From: Acidobacteriota bacterium
GTDB taxonomy: Bacteria > Acidobacteriota > Thermoanaerobaculia > Thermoanaerobaculales > Thermoanaerobaculaceae
Assembly (NCBI GenBank): GCA_003158745.1
Contig: PMLC01000039.1
Coordinates: forward strand, 1-62,306
Direction of reading: 5' to 3'
DNA length: 62,306 nucleotides
Shown here: in pieces, positions 7,291-15,591 of the stretch
Layout: the number at the start of each line of letters is the position of its first letter
Position numbering within the stretch: the stretch's first letter is position 1
Program-made: the position numbers and the translations under genes
Notes under the pieces: generated by a model
Seen by the model: only the letters and a program-made list of their open reading frames with translations
The model's database searches: none
What the model was told of the DNA's origin: nothing

Positions 7291-9441
7291 ATGCCCTTCA
7301 CTCGCACAACAGCAACGGCCGCGGCTTTGGTCTTGCTCGTCGCCGGCGTCGCCTGGGCGCAGCAGGCCCAGCCGAGTGGCCGGCTCGCGTACCCTGCCGC
7401 CCAAAAGGGCGACCTCGTCGACGACTACCACGGCGTGAAGATCGGCGATCCCTACCGCTGGATGGAGGATCTCGACTCGGCTGGGACGCGGGCGTGGGTC
7501 GAGGCCGAGGCCGCATTAACCGAGTCCTACCTCGCGGCCATCCCCGCTCGAGACGCGATCCGGAAGCGTCTGACCGAACTCTGGGACTACGAGCGCTACA
7601 CGGTGCCATCCGTCCAGAGCGGGACGACGTTCTTCACCCGCAACAGCGGTCTGCAGCCGCAGAGTGTGCTCTACGTCGCGGATTCCCCCGATGCCGAGCC
7701 CCGAATGCTCCTCGACCCCAATACGCTCTCCAAGGACGGAACCGTTGCGCTCTCGGGCATCTCGGTTTCCGATGACGGGAATTGGCTCGCGTACAGCACG
7801 TCCGCGGCAGGCTCCGACTGGCAAGAGTGGAGGGTTCGCGAGGTCGCGACCGGCAAAGACACCGAGGACCGGCTCGAGTGGACGAAGTTCACGCGCGCCG
7901 CCTGGGCGCAGGACGGAACCGGGTTCTTCTATGGCCGTTTCGACCAACCTCCCGCCGGAGCCGAGCGCAAGGCCACCAACTTCTTCCAGAAACTCTGCTA
8001 CCACCGGCTCGGGACGTTACAGTCCGCCGACCCGATTGTTTACCGGCGCGACGACCACAAGGACTGGCAGTTCTCGCCCGAGGTGTCCGACGACGGCCGC
8101 TATCTCGTCATCAGGGTGTCGACCGGCACCACCCGGTACAACGCCGTCTTTGTCCGCGATTTGGGCGACCCGGCTGCCAAGGTCGTCGAACTCCTCCCCG
8201 ATTTCGATGCCAACTACGCCTTCGTCGACAACGAGGGCACAGCGTTCTTCTTCCGCACCGACCAGGGTGCACCAAACGGCCGCCTGATTGCGATCGACAC
8301 CAGGAACCCGGGCCGCGCAGCGTGGCGCGAGATCGTCCCCGAGGGGAAGGATGCGCTGGTGCGCGTGTCGCTGGTCCATGACACATTCATCGCAAGCTAC
8401 CTGAAGGACATCACCACGGCCGTGCGGCTCTTCGCCATGGATGGCAAGCCTCTCGGGGAAGTCAAGCTGCCCGGCCTCGGCGCCGCCAGCGGATTCGGCG
8501 GAAAGCGCGGTGAAGCTGTCACGTACTACTCTTTCACCGGCTTCACGACGCCCGGCACGATCTTCCGCTTCGACGTGGCCGCCCGTACCAGCGCCGTGTT
8601 CAGGGAACCGAAGTTGAAGGCGGATCTCGCCGGGTACGAAACCAAACAGGTCTTCTACACGAGCAAGGACGGCACCCGCGTTCCGATGTTCCTCTCGTAT
8701 CGGAAGGGCATCAAGATCGACGGCAACAACCCGGTGCTGCTGTACGCGTATGGCGGCTTCGACATTCCCTCGACCCCGAGCTTCTCAGTGGCGAACCTCG
8801 TGTGGATGGAGATGGGCGGTGTGTACGCTCTCGCCAATCTCCGGGGCGGCGGTGAGTACGGCGAGGCGTGGCACGAAGCCGGGATGTTCGAGCGCAAGCA
8901 GAACGTTTTCGACGACTTCATCGCGGCCGGCGAGTGGCTGATCGCGAACGGGTACACCTCGAAGAACAGGCTCGCGATCTTCGGCGGCAGCAACGGCGGC
9001 CTGCTCGTCGGCGCTGTGCTCAATCAGCGTCCCGACCTGTTCGGCGCCGCGATCCCGGCCGTAGGGGTCATGGACATGCTGCGCTACCAGAAGTTCACGA
9101 TCGGCTGGGCGTGGGCCTCAGAGTACGGCACAGCCGACGATCCGAAGCTCTTCCCGGCGCTGCGCGCGTATTCTCCGCTGCACAACGTCAAGACAGGCGG
9201 GTGCTATCCGCCGACCCTCGTGACCACCGCCGACCACGACGACCGGGTGTTCCCCGCGCACTCGTTCAAGTACGCCGCTACGCTGCAGGCGGCTCAGGGG
9301 TGCGCCAACCCGGTCCTGATCCGGATCGAGACCCGGGCCGGACACGGCGCCGGCAAGCCGACCGCCAAGCAGATCAACGAGGCCGCCGACCGCCTGGCGT
9401 TCCTCGTGAAATCGCTCGGAATGCAGACGCCGAAGTTTTGA
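7291..9441 (+). CDS. Secreted prolyl oligopeptidase (S9A family)
   Basis: The 716-aa protein has a signal peptide (residues 1-23, ending AWA) and then the full prolyl oligopeptidase layout: a seven-bladed propeller (about 80-440) and a C-terminal alpha/beta-hydrolase. The N-terminal strap DDYHGVKIGDPYRWMED is typical. The catalytic triad is S567 in GGSNGG, D650 in DHDDRV and H685 in RAGHGAG. It should cleave short peptides after proline outside the cytoplasm. GGAGG seven nt upstream fixes the ATG. It converges with another S9 peptidase; the 99-nt gap is entirely repeat element E1. Confidence 0.95.
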   Translation: MPFTRTTATAAALVLLVAGVAWAQQAQPSGRLAYPAAQKGDLVDDYHGVKIGDPYRWMEDLDSAGTRAWVEAEAALTESYLAAIPARDAIRKRLTELWDYERYTVPSVQSGTTFFTRNSGLQPQSVLYVADSPDAEPRMLLDPNTLSKDGTVALSGISVSDDGNWLAYSTSAAGSDWQEWRVREVATGKDTEDRLEWTKFTRAAWAQDGTGFFYGRFDQPPAGAERKATNFFQKLCYHRLGTLQSADPIVYRRDDHKDWQFSPEVSDDGRYLVIRVSTGTTRYNAVFVRDLGDPAAKVVELLPDFDANYAFVDNEGTAFFFRTDQGAPNGRLIAIDTRNPGRAAWREIVPEGKDALVRVSLVHDTFIASYLKDITTAVRLFAMDGKPLGEVKLPGLGAASGFGGKRGEAVTYYSFTGFTTPGTIFRFDVAARTSAVFREPKLKADLAGYETKQVFYTSKDGTRVPMFLSYRKGIKIDGNNPVLLYAYGGFDIPSTPSFSVANLVWMEMGGVYALANLRGGGEYGEAWHEAGMFERKQNVFDDFIAAGEWLIANGYTSKNRLAIFGGSNGGLLVGAVLNQRPDLFGAAIPAVGVMDMLRYQKFTIGWAWASEYGTADDPKLFPALRAYSPLHNVKTGGCYPPTLVTTADHDDRVFPAHSFKYAATLQAAQGCANPVLIRIETRAGHGAGKPTAKQINEAADRLAFLVKSLGMQTPKF

Positions 9442-9540
9442 CGGGCAGACAAGGAAAACTATGCGGGAGAGGGCCGCCCTTCCCCCTCATTTCATTTTCC
9501 CTTCCTGCTTCTGCCCGTCTTCCGTTTTCCCTCTTCCCTC
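9442..9540. repeat. Heptad-arm inverted repeat E1
   Basis: The whole gap between two convergent peptidase genes is this element. The right side is a run of 7-nt pyrimidine units (TTTCCCT, TCTGCCC, GTCTTCC, GTTTTCC, CTCTTCC). The left side GACGGGCAGACAAGG pairs with part of it. It could act as a bidirectional terminator here, but other family members lie between divergent genes. Confidence 0.6.
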
Positions 9541-11598
9541 TTACTGCTTCTTCAGCCACTGATCCAGCCAGCCAAGCACCGTCTCGTGCCACAGGATCGA
9601 GTTGGCCGGCCTGAGCACCCAGTGGTTCTCGTCCGGAAATACCAGCAGCTTCGAGGGGATCCCCTTGCGCTGCAGCACGGTGAACGTCGCCAGGCCCTCG
9701 CTGTATGGGATCCGGAAATCCTTCATCCCGTGGACCACCAGAGTGGGGGTCTTCCAGTTCTTGACGAAGTCGATCGGGTTGACCTTGGCGTACCCCTGGG
9801 GGTTCTCCCACGGCGTGCCCCGGTGCTCCCACTCAGGGAACCAGAGCTCCTCGGTGTCGAAGTAGGCAAAACGCTCGTCGAGGTTGCCGTCGTGGCACAC
9901 CAGGCACTTGAATCGGTCCGTGTGGCCGGCGACCCAGTTGATCATGTACCCACCGTACGAAGCGCCGAGCGCGCCCATCCGGTCCTTGTCCAGGAACGGG
10001 TACTTCGCGAGCGCGAAGTCGAGCCCCTTCATGAGGTCCTCGAACGGCGCGCCGCCCCAGTCGTCGTTGATGGCGTCCGTGAACGCCTGGCCGTACCCGG
10101 TGGAGCCGTGGAAGTCCACCATCACCACGGCGTAGCCGGCGCCAGCGTATGCCTGGGGGTTCCACCGGTAGTGGAAGTCGTTTCCGAACATCCCCTGCGG
10201 GCCGCCGTGGATGAGGAAAGCGACGGGGTACTTCTTCGCCGGATCGAAGTCCGCCGGGTAGACGACGTAGCCGTACACGGTGTCGCCCTTGGCACCGGTG
10301 AACGAGAACTGCTCCGGCCTTCCGAACCGCACCGACGCGACCCTCGCGTCGTTGAGATGGGTGATGCGTCTCGGCTCCTTACCATCGAGGCCGACCGTGT
10401 AGAGCTCGGTCGGGCCGAGGAGAGAGTTCATCGCGTAGAGGATCCTGTTGTCGGCGGCCTGCTGCGGGTCGCTGCACGTTCCGGCTCCGACCACGAGCTT
10501 CGCCTTTCCGGTCGCGACGTCGACCGCGAATACGGCGCCCTGCCCGAGGTGGTCGGCCGTGACCAGGAGCGTTCCGTTGCCGTACCATGCCAGGCTACCC
10601 GGCGAGCGGTCGCCGCGCGGCGAGTCATCCACCCGCAGCGTGAACTTGCGCTCGGCGCCGGTGGCCTGGTTGCGGAGAACGATTTCGAACCTGTCCGCCT
10701 CGTACCCCGGCCGGCTCATTGCCAGGTACGCCAACGTCTTCCCGTCCGGCGAAAACCTCGGCTGCGCGTCCCAGGCGGGGTTCGTGGTGATGCGCCTGGG
10801 CGCCGCCGTCCCGTCGATTGGAACCTCGAACAGGTCGAAGTTGGTCGACCACGCCTCGGCGGACTTGTTGGCGCCCATCTCCTTGGTGGAGAGCACGACC
10901 GTCTTGCCGTCGGGCGAGACCGCAAAGTCCTCGCTGCCGCCGAACGGTTTGGTCGGGGAGTCGGCGTCTATATGCCCCATCAGGTCGGTCGCCTTGCCGG
11001 CGGCGAGGTCATACGCGAACACGTGGTTGCGGGTGCCGTCATCCCAACTGTCCCAATGCCGGACGAACAGATGGTCGAAGAGCATCCCGGTGGCTTTGGA
11101 CTTCTCCTTCTTTTCCAGAATCTCCTGCGTCTCCTCGGGCGTCTTGCCGGGAAACACGGCCATTCCGAACAGCAGCGTGCCGCCGCCGGGCGCGACCGCG
11201 AGCGCGTCCACGTCGAGCGGGAGCTTGGTGACTTGCTGCGCCTCGCCGCCGTCAACGGCGATCTTCCACACCTGCGCCGAACCCGAGCGCGACGAGACGA
11301 AGTAGATCGTCTTGCCGTCAGGGCTCCAGCGCGGTTGGCTGTCACCCGCCGCATGGGTCGTCAGGTGCTTGTGCCACGAACCGTCAATCGCGGCGAGGTG
11401 GAGATCGCTGTCCCGCTTGTTCTTCTCGAGGTTGGTGACGCTCACCTGGAACACCACGAGCGTCCCGTCCGGGGACACGCTCGGGTCGGAGACCCGCGCC
11501 ATCGCCAGCATGTCGTTAACCGAGAACGGGTGCGTCTCGGCGGCGACTGCGCCGGCCACGAGTCCGCACAGCAAGGTGAGGGAAAGGAACCGCAGCAT
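9541..11598 (-). CDS. Secreted S9-family peptidase (dipeptidyl/acylaminoacyl-peptidase type)
   Basis: The 685-aa protein has a signal peptide (MLRFLSLTLLCGLVAGAVAA), a TolB-like beta-propeller with repeated WSPDGKT/FSPDGKT strands, and a C-terminal alpha/beta-hydrolase. Catalytic residues are S547 in GASYGGY, D627 in MKDFRIP and H659 in DENHWV, and the oxyanion region is LIHGGPQG. It probably trims peptides outside the cytoplasm. The start at 11598 follows GGGAGG by five nt; a longer frame upstream runs into repeat DNA. A TACGAT -10 hexamer lies at 11634-11639, giving a leader of about 29 nt. It is convergent with the prolyl oligopeptidase, suggesting shared peptide use. Confidence 0.93.
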   Translation of the reverse strand: MLRFLSLTLLCGLVAGAVAAETHPFSVNDMLAMARVSDPSVSPDGTLVVFQVSVTNLEKNKRDSDLHLAAIDGSWHKHLTTHAAGDSQPRWSPDGKTIYFVSSRSGSAQVWKIAVDGGEAQQVTKLPLDVDALAVAPGGGTLLFGMAVFPGKTPEETQEILEKKEKSKATGMLFDHLFVRHWDSWDDGTRNHVFAYDLAAGKATDLMGHIDADSPTKPFGGSEDFAVSPDGKTVVLSTKEMGANKSAEAWSTNFDLFEVPIDGTAAPRRITTNPAWDAQPRFSPDGKTLAYLAMSRPGYEADRFEIVLRNQATGAERKFTLRVDDSPRGDRSPGSLAWYGNGTLLVTADHLGQGAVFAVDVATGKAKLVVGAGTCSDPQQAADNRILYAMNSLLGPTELYTVGLDGKEPRRITHLNDARVASVRFGRPEQFSFTGAKGDTVYGYVVYPADFDPAKKYPVAFLIHGGPQGMFGNDFHYRWNPQAYAGAGYAVVMVDFHGSTGYGQAFTDAINDDWGGAPFEDLMKGLDFALAKYPFLDKDRMGALGASYGGYMINWVAGHTDRFKCLVCHDGNLDERFAYFDTEELWFPEWEHRGTPWENPQGYAKVNPIDFVKNWKTPTLVVHGMKDFRIPYSEGLATFTVLQRKGIPSKLLVFPDENHWVLRPANSILWHETVLGWLDQWLKKQ

Positions 11599-11661
11599 GT
11601 CGTCCTCCCGCCCGCGGGCGCGGGCCGGAGCGTATCGTACAACCAACTCCGCAAGCTCGCG

Positions 11662-11758
11662 AAAGAGGGTAGACGGCCGAAGGTAGAAGGGAGAGGAAAG
11701 GCAAGGCTCGCCCCCTTTCTCCGTCTTCCGTCTCCCCTCTTCCTTCTCCCTTCTTCCC
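11662..11758. repeat. Heptad-arm inverted repeat E2
   Basis: Left arm 11662-11704 reads AAGAGGG, TAGACGG, CCGAAGG, TAGAAGG, GAGAGGA. Right arm 11716-11758 reads TCTCCGT, CTTCCGT, CTCCCCT, CTTCCTT, CTCCCTT, CTTCCCT. The arms are complementary over about 35 nt. This copy lies between divergent genes, which argues against a pure terminator role. Confidence 0.85.
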
Positions 11759-11778
11759 TGGTCCGCTATCGGCGGCGC
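11759..11778. repeat. Fragment of the 130-nt interspersed repeat
   Basis: Twenty bases match the right end of the 130-nt repeat found at 18141-18270 and 46737-46866 with one change (CGGCGGCGC for CGGTGGCGC). It directly abuts repeat element E2, as if the rest had been lost or replaced. Confidence 0.5.
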
Positions 11779-11788
11779 TGGGATCACG

Positions 11789-11794
11789 TACGAT
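11789..11794 (+). promoter_or_regulatory. -10 hexamer TACGAT, predicted leaderless start
   Basis: TACGAT ends six nt before the ATG at 11801, placing the transcript start at or next to the start codon. No Shine-Dalgarno sequence precedes that ATG. Confidence 0.5.
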
Positions 11795-11800
11795 TGGGTC

Positions 11801-12931
11801 ATGAGAGACCCCGGGAGGATCGCCGTGTTCCTCATCATCGTGCTGGGCACCTGGACTTTGATGCATGTCTACCTGCTCTGGCGCGCGTCGTCGGTGTCAG
11901 TGATCTCGGCGCACACCTCGAGGTGGGCGCTGGTGGCCGCGGCGGCGGCGTTGTGGCTCGCGTACCCGCTCTCGCGCATCCTCGACCGCAGCGGCCTCGG
12001 CCTGGTAGCTCGACCGTTGGAGTTCGTCGGCTCGGCGTGGCTCGGCGTGCTGTTCCTGGCGTGCGTGACCCTGCTGGCAGTGGATGCGATCACGCTCGGC
12101 GGACTGGCGCTCCGTTCCATCGCGCACGCGTTGCGCGGATGGGGGTTGCTCGTCGCATGCGCGCTGTCGCTGGTCGCGCTGGTCCAAGGGTTGCGGCCCC
12201 CGGTAGTCGTCGACTACGAGGCCCCCCTCGCCGGACTGCCGGCCGACCGCGACGGCCTGGTGATCGTCGAGATCTCCGACCTCCACCTCGGCACGCTTAT
12301 CGGGGACCGCTGGCTCGCGCGCCTGGTGGACCACGTCGATTCCATGAAGCCGGAGCTCGTAGTGGTGGCCGGCGACCTCATCGACGGCAACGTCGACCGG
12401 GTCGAAGCGTTCCTGCCCGAGCTCAAGCGCCTGCGCGCGCCGCTCGGGGTCTTCGCGGTCACGGGAAACCACGAGGTATACGCAGGTCTCGACCGCAGTG
12501 TGAAGCTGTTCGAGGAAGCCGGGTACACCGTGCTTCGCGACCGTTGGGCGGCGCCGGCTCCGGGCCTGATCGTCGTCGGCGTCGACGACCTGACCGCCCG
12601 CCGCCAGTTCGCCCTCGGCGACCACCCGGTGGAGAAGGCGCTGGCGGGCCGCCCGTCAGGCGCCACGATCCTGCTCTCGCACACCCCTTGGCAGGCGAAG
12701 GAGGCGGCGAAGCTCGGCGTCGGGCTGATGCTCTCGGGCCACACCCACGACGGCCAGATCTGGCCGTTCGGCTACCTGGTGCGGTTCACCTACCCGCTGA
12801 TGGGCGGGCGCTACACCGTCGGCGGGATGACCGCGATCGTCTGCCGCGGCACCGGCACGTGGGGCCCCCGAATGCGCCTGTGGCGCCCCAGCGAGATCGT
12901 GCGGATCACGCTCCGAACCGCGAAGGCCTGA
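11801..12931 (+). CDS. Membrane-bound calcineurin-like metallophosphoesterase (YkuE type)
   Basis: The 376-aa protein has four hydrophobic segments in residues 8-140, then a metallophosphoesterase domain with the metal-binding motifs DLHLG, GDLID, GNHE, LSHTP and SGHTHDGQ. This family hydrolyses phosphodiesters or phosphomonoesters, sometimes of lipids such as UDP-diacylglucosamine; the substrate here is unknown. The ATG at 11801 fits the leaderless pattern. An in-frame GTG at 11825 preceded by GGGAGG is an alternative and would remove eight residues. A second enzyme of this family is encoded at 15592. Confidence 0.88.
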   Translation: MRDPGRIAVFLIIVLGTWTLMHVYLLWRASSVSVISAHTSRWALVAAAAALWLAYPLSRILDRSGLGLVARPLEFVGSAWLGVLFLACVTLLAVDAITLGGLALRSIAHALRGWGLLVACALSLVALVQGLRPPVVVDYEAPLAGLPADRDGLVIVEISDLHLGTLIGDRWLARLVDHVDSMKPELVVVAGDLIDGNVDRVEAFLPELKRLRAPLGVFAVTGNHEVYAGLDRSVKLFEEAGYTVLRDRWAAPAPGLIVVGVDDLTARRQFALGDHPVEKALAGRPSGATILLSHTPWQAKEAAKLGVGLMLSGHTHDGQIWPFGYLVRFTYPLMGGRYTVGGMTAIVCRGTGTWGPRMRLWRPSEIVRITLRTAKA

Positions 12932-12950
12932 AGCTCTCGGAGGTTTGAGA

Positions 12951-13090
12951 ACGAGTTAAGAGTTGAGAGTGAAGAGTCAAGAGCTAACTACAAGAAACTG
13001 CAACCTCAGGCTTGCGTCCGGGCGGACTGCGTCGGCCCCGTGTCTTTCAACTCTTCACTCTTCACTCTTCACTCTTAACTCATCACTTCT
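12951..13090. repeat. Heptad-arm inverted repeat B1
   Basis: Left arm 12952-12989 reads GAGTTAA, GAGTTGA, GAGTGAA, GAGTCAA, GAGCTAA. Right arm 13045-13086 reads CTCTTCA three times, then CTCTTAA and CTCATCA. A loop of about 55 nt separates them. It lies between convergent genes (phosphoesterase and thioredoxin-like). Confidence 0.9.
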
Positions 13091-13126
13091 TCTGGAGCCG
13101 TGGCAACCTGCGAAGGCTCTGCCGTG

Positions 13127-13618
13127 CTACTTCGAGCCGTCCCACTGCTTGAGGAATGCCAGCAACTTCGCAGGATCGTGGCCCGGCTTGTTGCGGTCCG
13201 GGTTCTCGAACGAGCCGCTGTCCTGGGTGTGCAGGATCTTGAGCTTTGGCGAGAGGACGACGAAGGACGGGAATCCGAGCGCCTCGGGGTTGCCCAGGTG
13301 TGCCATCGCCTCGGCGTTCTTGTTCTCCTTGGACCAGTTCAGGTGCACCAACTCGTAGTGCGCGGCGATCTCTCCCTTGAGCTCCGCGTTCACGACCATC
13401 AGGCTGTCGAGCGCCCGGCACCACTTGCACCAGTTGCCGCCGACGATCACCAGCACGCGCTTCCCGTCGGATTCGGCCTTCTGTGCCGCGCCCTGAACCT
13501 GTTTCCATCCATCGAGCAACGCGTCGTACGGGACGGCCGGTTTGACCGCATCGGCCGCAATGGCGACGCTTCCCACGGTAATCGAAAGAAGGACGAAGGT
13601 CGTAATCGCCAGCTTCAT
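13127..13618 (-). CDS. Secreted thioredoxin-fold protein with CxxC
   Basis: The 163-aa product has a signal peptide (residues 1-22) and one thioredoxin-like domain with the active-site pair C64 and C67 in GNWCKWC, followed by a cis-proline strand GFPSFVVL. It resembles the thioredoxin_7/DUF255-type family that acts as an extracytoplasmic thiol oxidoreductase. There is no partner DsbD or cytochrome-maturation gene nearby. A TAGAAT hexamer at 13652-13657 suggests a promoter with a short G-rich leader. Repeat elements flank the gene on both sides. Confidence 0.82.
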   Translation of the reverse strand: MKLAITTFVLLSITVGSVAIAADAVKPAVPYDALLDGWKQVQGAAQKAESDGKRVLVIVGGNWCKWCRALDSLMVVNAELKGEIAAHYELVHLNWSKENKNAEAMAHLGNPEALGFPSFVVLSPKLKILHTQDSGSFENPDRNKPGHDPAKLLAFLKQWDGSK

Positions 13619-13709
13619 CGGCCCCCCCCCGCGCGGATGCTCGGCGCGCGAATTCTACCCCTTCACCAAGGCTACTGAAATCCTCAGAGGTTGCAGAACT
13701 TGAGTGGAA

Positions 13710-13845
13710 AGTTCAGAAGTAAGATAAGAGTTGAGAGTTAAGAGTTGGAATCACCAATAGGACTCGCGCTCACGTACCCCTGTTTTCTTGCCCCGGTGGC
13801 TCGTTTCTCAACTCCTCACTCTTCACTCTGAACTCTTAACTTCTA
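13710..13845. repeat. Heptad-arm inverted repeat B2
   Basis: Left arm 13710-13748 contains ATAAGAG, TTGAGAG, TTAAGAG units. Right arm 13804-13844 contains ACTCCTC, ACTCTTC, ACTCTGA, ACTCTTA units. It is closely related to B1 and is followed at once by a half element of class D. Confidence 0.85.
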
Positions 13846-13847
13846 TC

Positions 13848-13885
13848 GCGCTCCTCTGCGCCTCAGCCCCTCTGCTCCCTTGCTT
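13848..13885. repeat. Class D half element within the 3' end of the PP2C gene
   Basis: The plus strand reads as 8-nt units GCTCCTCT, GCGCCTCA, GCCCCTCT, GCTCCCTT. The minus-strand phosphatase gene runs into it, so its last residues (REQRG) and its TGA stop are encoded by repeat units. No complementary purine arm of this class is present. Confidence 0.6.
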
Positions 13886-15515
13886 CGTCTCCCCCGAGGT
13901 ACCGGACCACGAGCAACGTCACATCGTCCTCGGCCTCGCGCCCTGCGCGATGCGCCGCGGCCGCTTCCAGGAGCGCATCCGCCAGCTCCTCGGCGGTCGA
14001 GCCCGAAAAGCCCTCAAGGGTCTTCCGTACGCCCTCGATGCCGAACTCCTCGTCCGTCGGCGAGAACGACTCGGAGATCCCGTCGCTGTAGAACACGATC
14101 GTGTCCCCCGGCGCCATCTGGACCGTCTCCACGCCCCAGGTCGCGGCCGGGAGCAAGCCGAGAATCGGTCCCCGGGGCGTCACCAGTTGCACGCTCCGGT
14201 CGCGGCGCAGAACCGCGAGCGGGCAGTGCCCGCCGTTGGTCAGCGCCAGCGTGCCGTCCTGCGAGAGCACGCCCATCCCGAGGGTCACGAACTTGTTGCC
14301 CGGGTTGTGCTCGATCAGGCTCCGGTTGAGCGCGGGCAGCACGAGCTCGATCGGTTGCCCGAGCTCGTGCAGGAGGCCAAGCATGCCCTGAACCATCGCC
14401 ATGATGAGCGCGGCCGGCACGCCCTTGCCCGAAACGTCTCCGAGCGCCACCGCGAGCGATCCGTCCTGGCGGACCGCCCCCTGGTAGAGATCGCCCCCCA
14501 CACTGCGCGCGGGGTGCGAAACGGCGAACACCTCCGCGTACGGCACCTGCGGCAGGGCGGGCAGGAGCGCGCTTTGGATGTTCCTGGCGAGTGCCATCTC
14601 GTGGTCGGTCTTGGCTTTTTCGCGCGCCTCCTTGTACAGCTTGGCGCTGTCCACGGCGACGGCCGCATCTGCCGCCAGCGACTCGAGCACCGCCAGGTCC
14701 TCGCGGCCGAAAGGCTTACCGGCCGTGGCGCGCTCCACCAGGATCCCGCCGATGACCTCGACCGTCGCGATGAACGAAGCCTCCTCGGCGCGGCCGAACG
14801 GCCTCCTGGCGACAAGGAGCGGCGCGGCGACCGCCAGCGCGGCGCCGCGGGCGACCATCGTCGTGGACGGCGACACCTCCATGCCCACGTGCACCGCTCT
14901 GCGCTCGGACAGGGCCCGCTCGAACAGGGAGCTGCGTTGCCCCCACGCGGTCTCGGCCACGTCGCGGGGGTAGGACGCAACCGTGCGCCGCTCGCCGTTC
15001 TCGACCAGGATCAGGCAGCCGCGGTCCGCCCGCAGCAGCCTCACCGCCGCCTGGAGCACGATGTGCACGACGTCATCAAGCACCGTCGCCGCATTGAGCG
15101 CGCGGGCAACCTCCAGCAACACCTGAAGTTGCCGGACACCTCCCCCTTCCCCGCTGCTCTGCTCGGCCACCATCTCCAGCGCGCTCGATGACTCGTCGGC
15201 CTGGACGACGTACTCGGTCCTCGGCCCGATCCGCAGGACATCGCCTGGCTTGACCACGGCACGCTGGACCTTCTCGTCATTGACGAAGGTGCCTCCGGAA
15301 GATCCGAGGTCCTCGACCACGAACTCGTGTCCGTCCCAGCTCACCTTGGCGTGCCGGCGCGACACCGTGGGCTCGGCGATGACGATGTCGCACGCGGGGT
15401 CCCGGCCCATGCGCATCACCGACTGCTGCACTCGCACACGCGGCACCAGGGCCCCGGGATCCCGGGGCACCAGGGTTGGCGCCGAGCCCCACTCGCTTCG
15501 CTCGCCTTGGGACAT
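13863..15515 (-). CDS. FHA-GAF-PP2C serine/threonine phosphatase (SpoIIE/RsbU type)
   Basis: The 550-aa protein combines an FHA phosphothreonine-binding domain (about 25-105; MGRDPACDIVI, SRRHA), a GAF domain (about 130-295) and a SpoIIE-type PP2C phosphatase (about 315-545). Metal-binding aspartates are visible in GGDLY, GDVSGKG, SDGISE and DDVTLLV. Such proteins dephosphorylate anti-sigma antagonists or other phosphoproteins in response to a ligand of the GAF domain. No anti-sigma partner lies nearby. The ATG has no ribosome binding site; TAGACT ends six nt upstream, so the mRNA is probably leaderless. The C-terminal codons and stop lie in a repeat half element. Confidence 0.93.
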   Translation of the reverse strand: MSQGERSEWGSAPTLVPRDPGALVPRVRVQQSVMRMGRDPACDIVIAEPTVSRRHAKVSWDGHEFVVEDLGSSGGTFVNDEKVQRAVVKPGDVLRIGPRTEYVVQADESSSALEMVAEQSSGEGGGVRQLQVLLEVARALNAATVLDDVVHIVLQAAVRLLRADRGCLILVENGERRTVASYPRDVAETAWGQRSSLFERALSERRAVHVGMEVSPSTTMVARGAALAVAAPLLVARRPFGRAEEASFIATVEVIGGILVERATAGKPFGREDLAVLESLAADAAVAVDSAKLYKEAREKAKTDHEMALARNIQSALLPALPQVPYAEVFAVSHPARSVGGDLYQGAVRQDGSLAVALGDVSGKGVPAALIMAMVQGMLGLLHELGQPIELVLPALNRSLIEHNPGNKFVTLGMGVLSQDGTLALTNGGHCPLAVLRRDRSVQLVTPRGPILGLLPAATWGVETVQMAPGDTIVFYSDGISESFSPTDEEFGIEGVRKTLEGFSGSTAEELADALLEAAAAHRAGREAEDDVTLLVVRYLGGDEAREQRG

Positions 15516-15521
15516 GGATCA

Positions 15522-15527
15522 AGTCTA
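15522..15527 (-). promoter_or_regulatory. -10 hexamer TAGACT, predicted leaderless start
   Basis: On the minus strand TAGACT is followed by six nt and the ATG of the FHA-PP2C gene. No Shine-Dalgarno sequence is present. Confidence 0.55.
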
Positions 15528-15578
15528 GCAAAACGAAACCGTTCGAGCACCCGGCCGGAATCTCCTGACGCATCGGTG

Positions 15579-15584
15579 TATACT
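15579..15584 (+). promoter_or_regulatory. -10 hexamer TATACT, predicted leaderless start
   Basis: TATACT ends seven nt before the GTG at 15592, the first codon of the phosphoesterase reading frame. Confidence 0.55.
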
Positions 15585-15591
15585 CTTCACG

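Noticed and set aside
9442-9540. Simple rho-independent terminator between the convergent peptidases
   Set aside because: The structure lacks a compact GC stem followed by a U tract and belongs to a family also found between divergent genes, so a pure terminator call is not supported.
11662-11778. Insertion-sequence remnant next to the metallophosphoesterase gene
   Set aside because: No transposase fragment, target duplication or IS-type ends are visible; the DNA is explained by element E2 and a fragment of the 130-nt repeat.
9586-12948. Very long open frame on the plus strand opposite the S9 peptidase gene
   Set aside because: It is antisense to a protein with a signal peptide and an intact catalytic triad, has Arg/Val/Glu-rich low-complexity composition and no domain. 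Long antisense frames are expected at this GC content.
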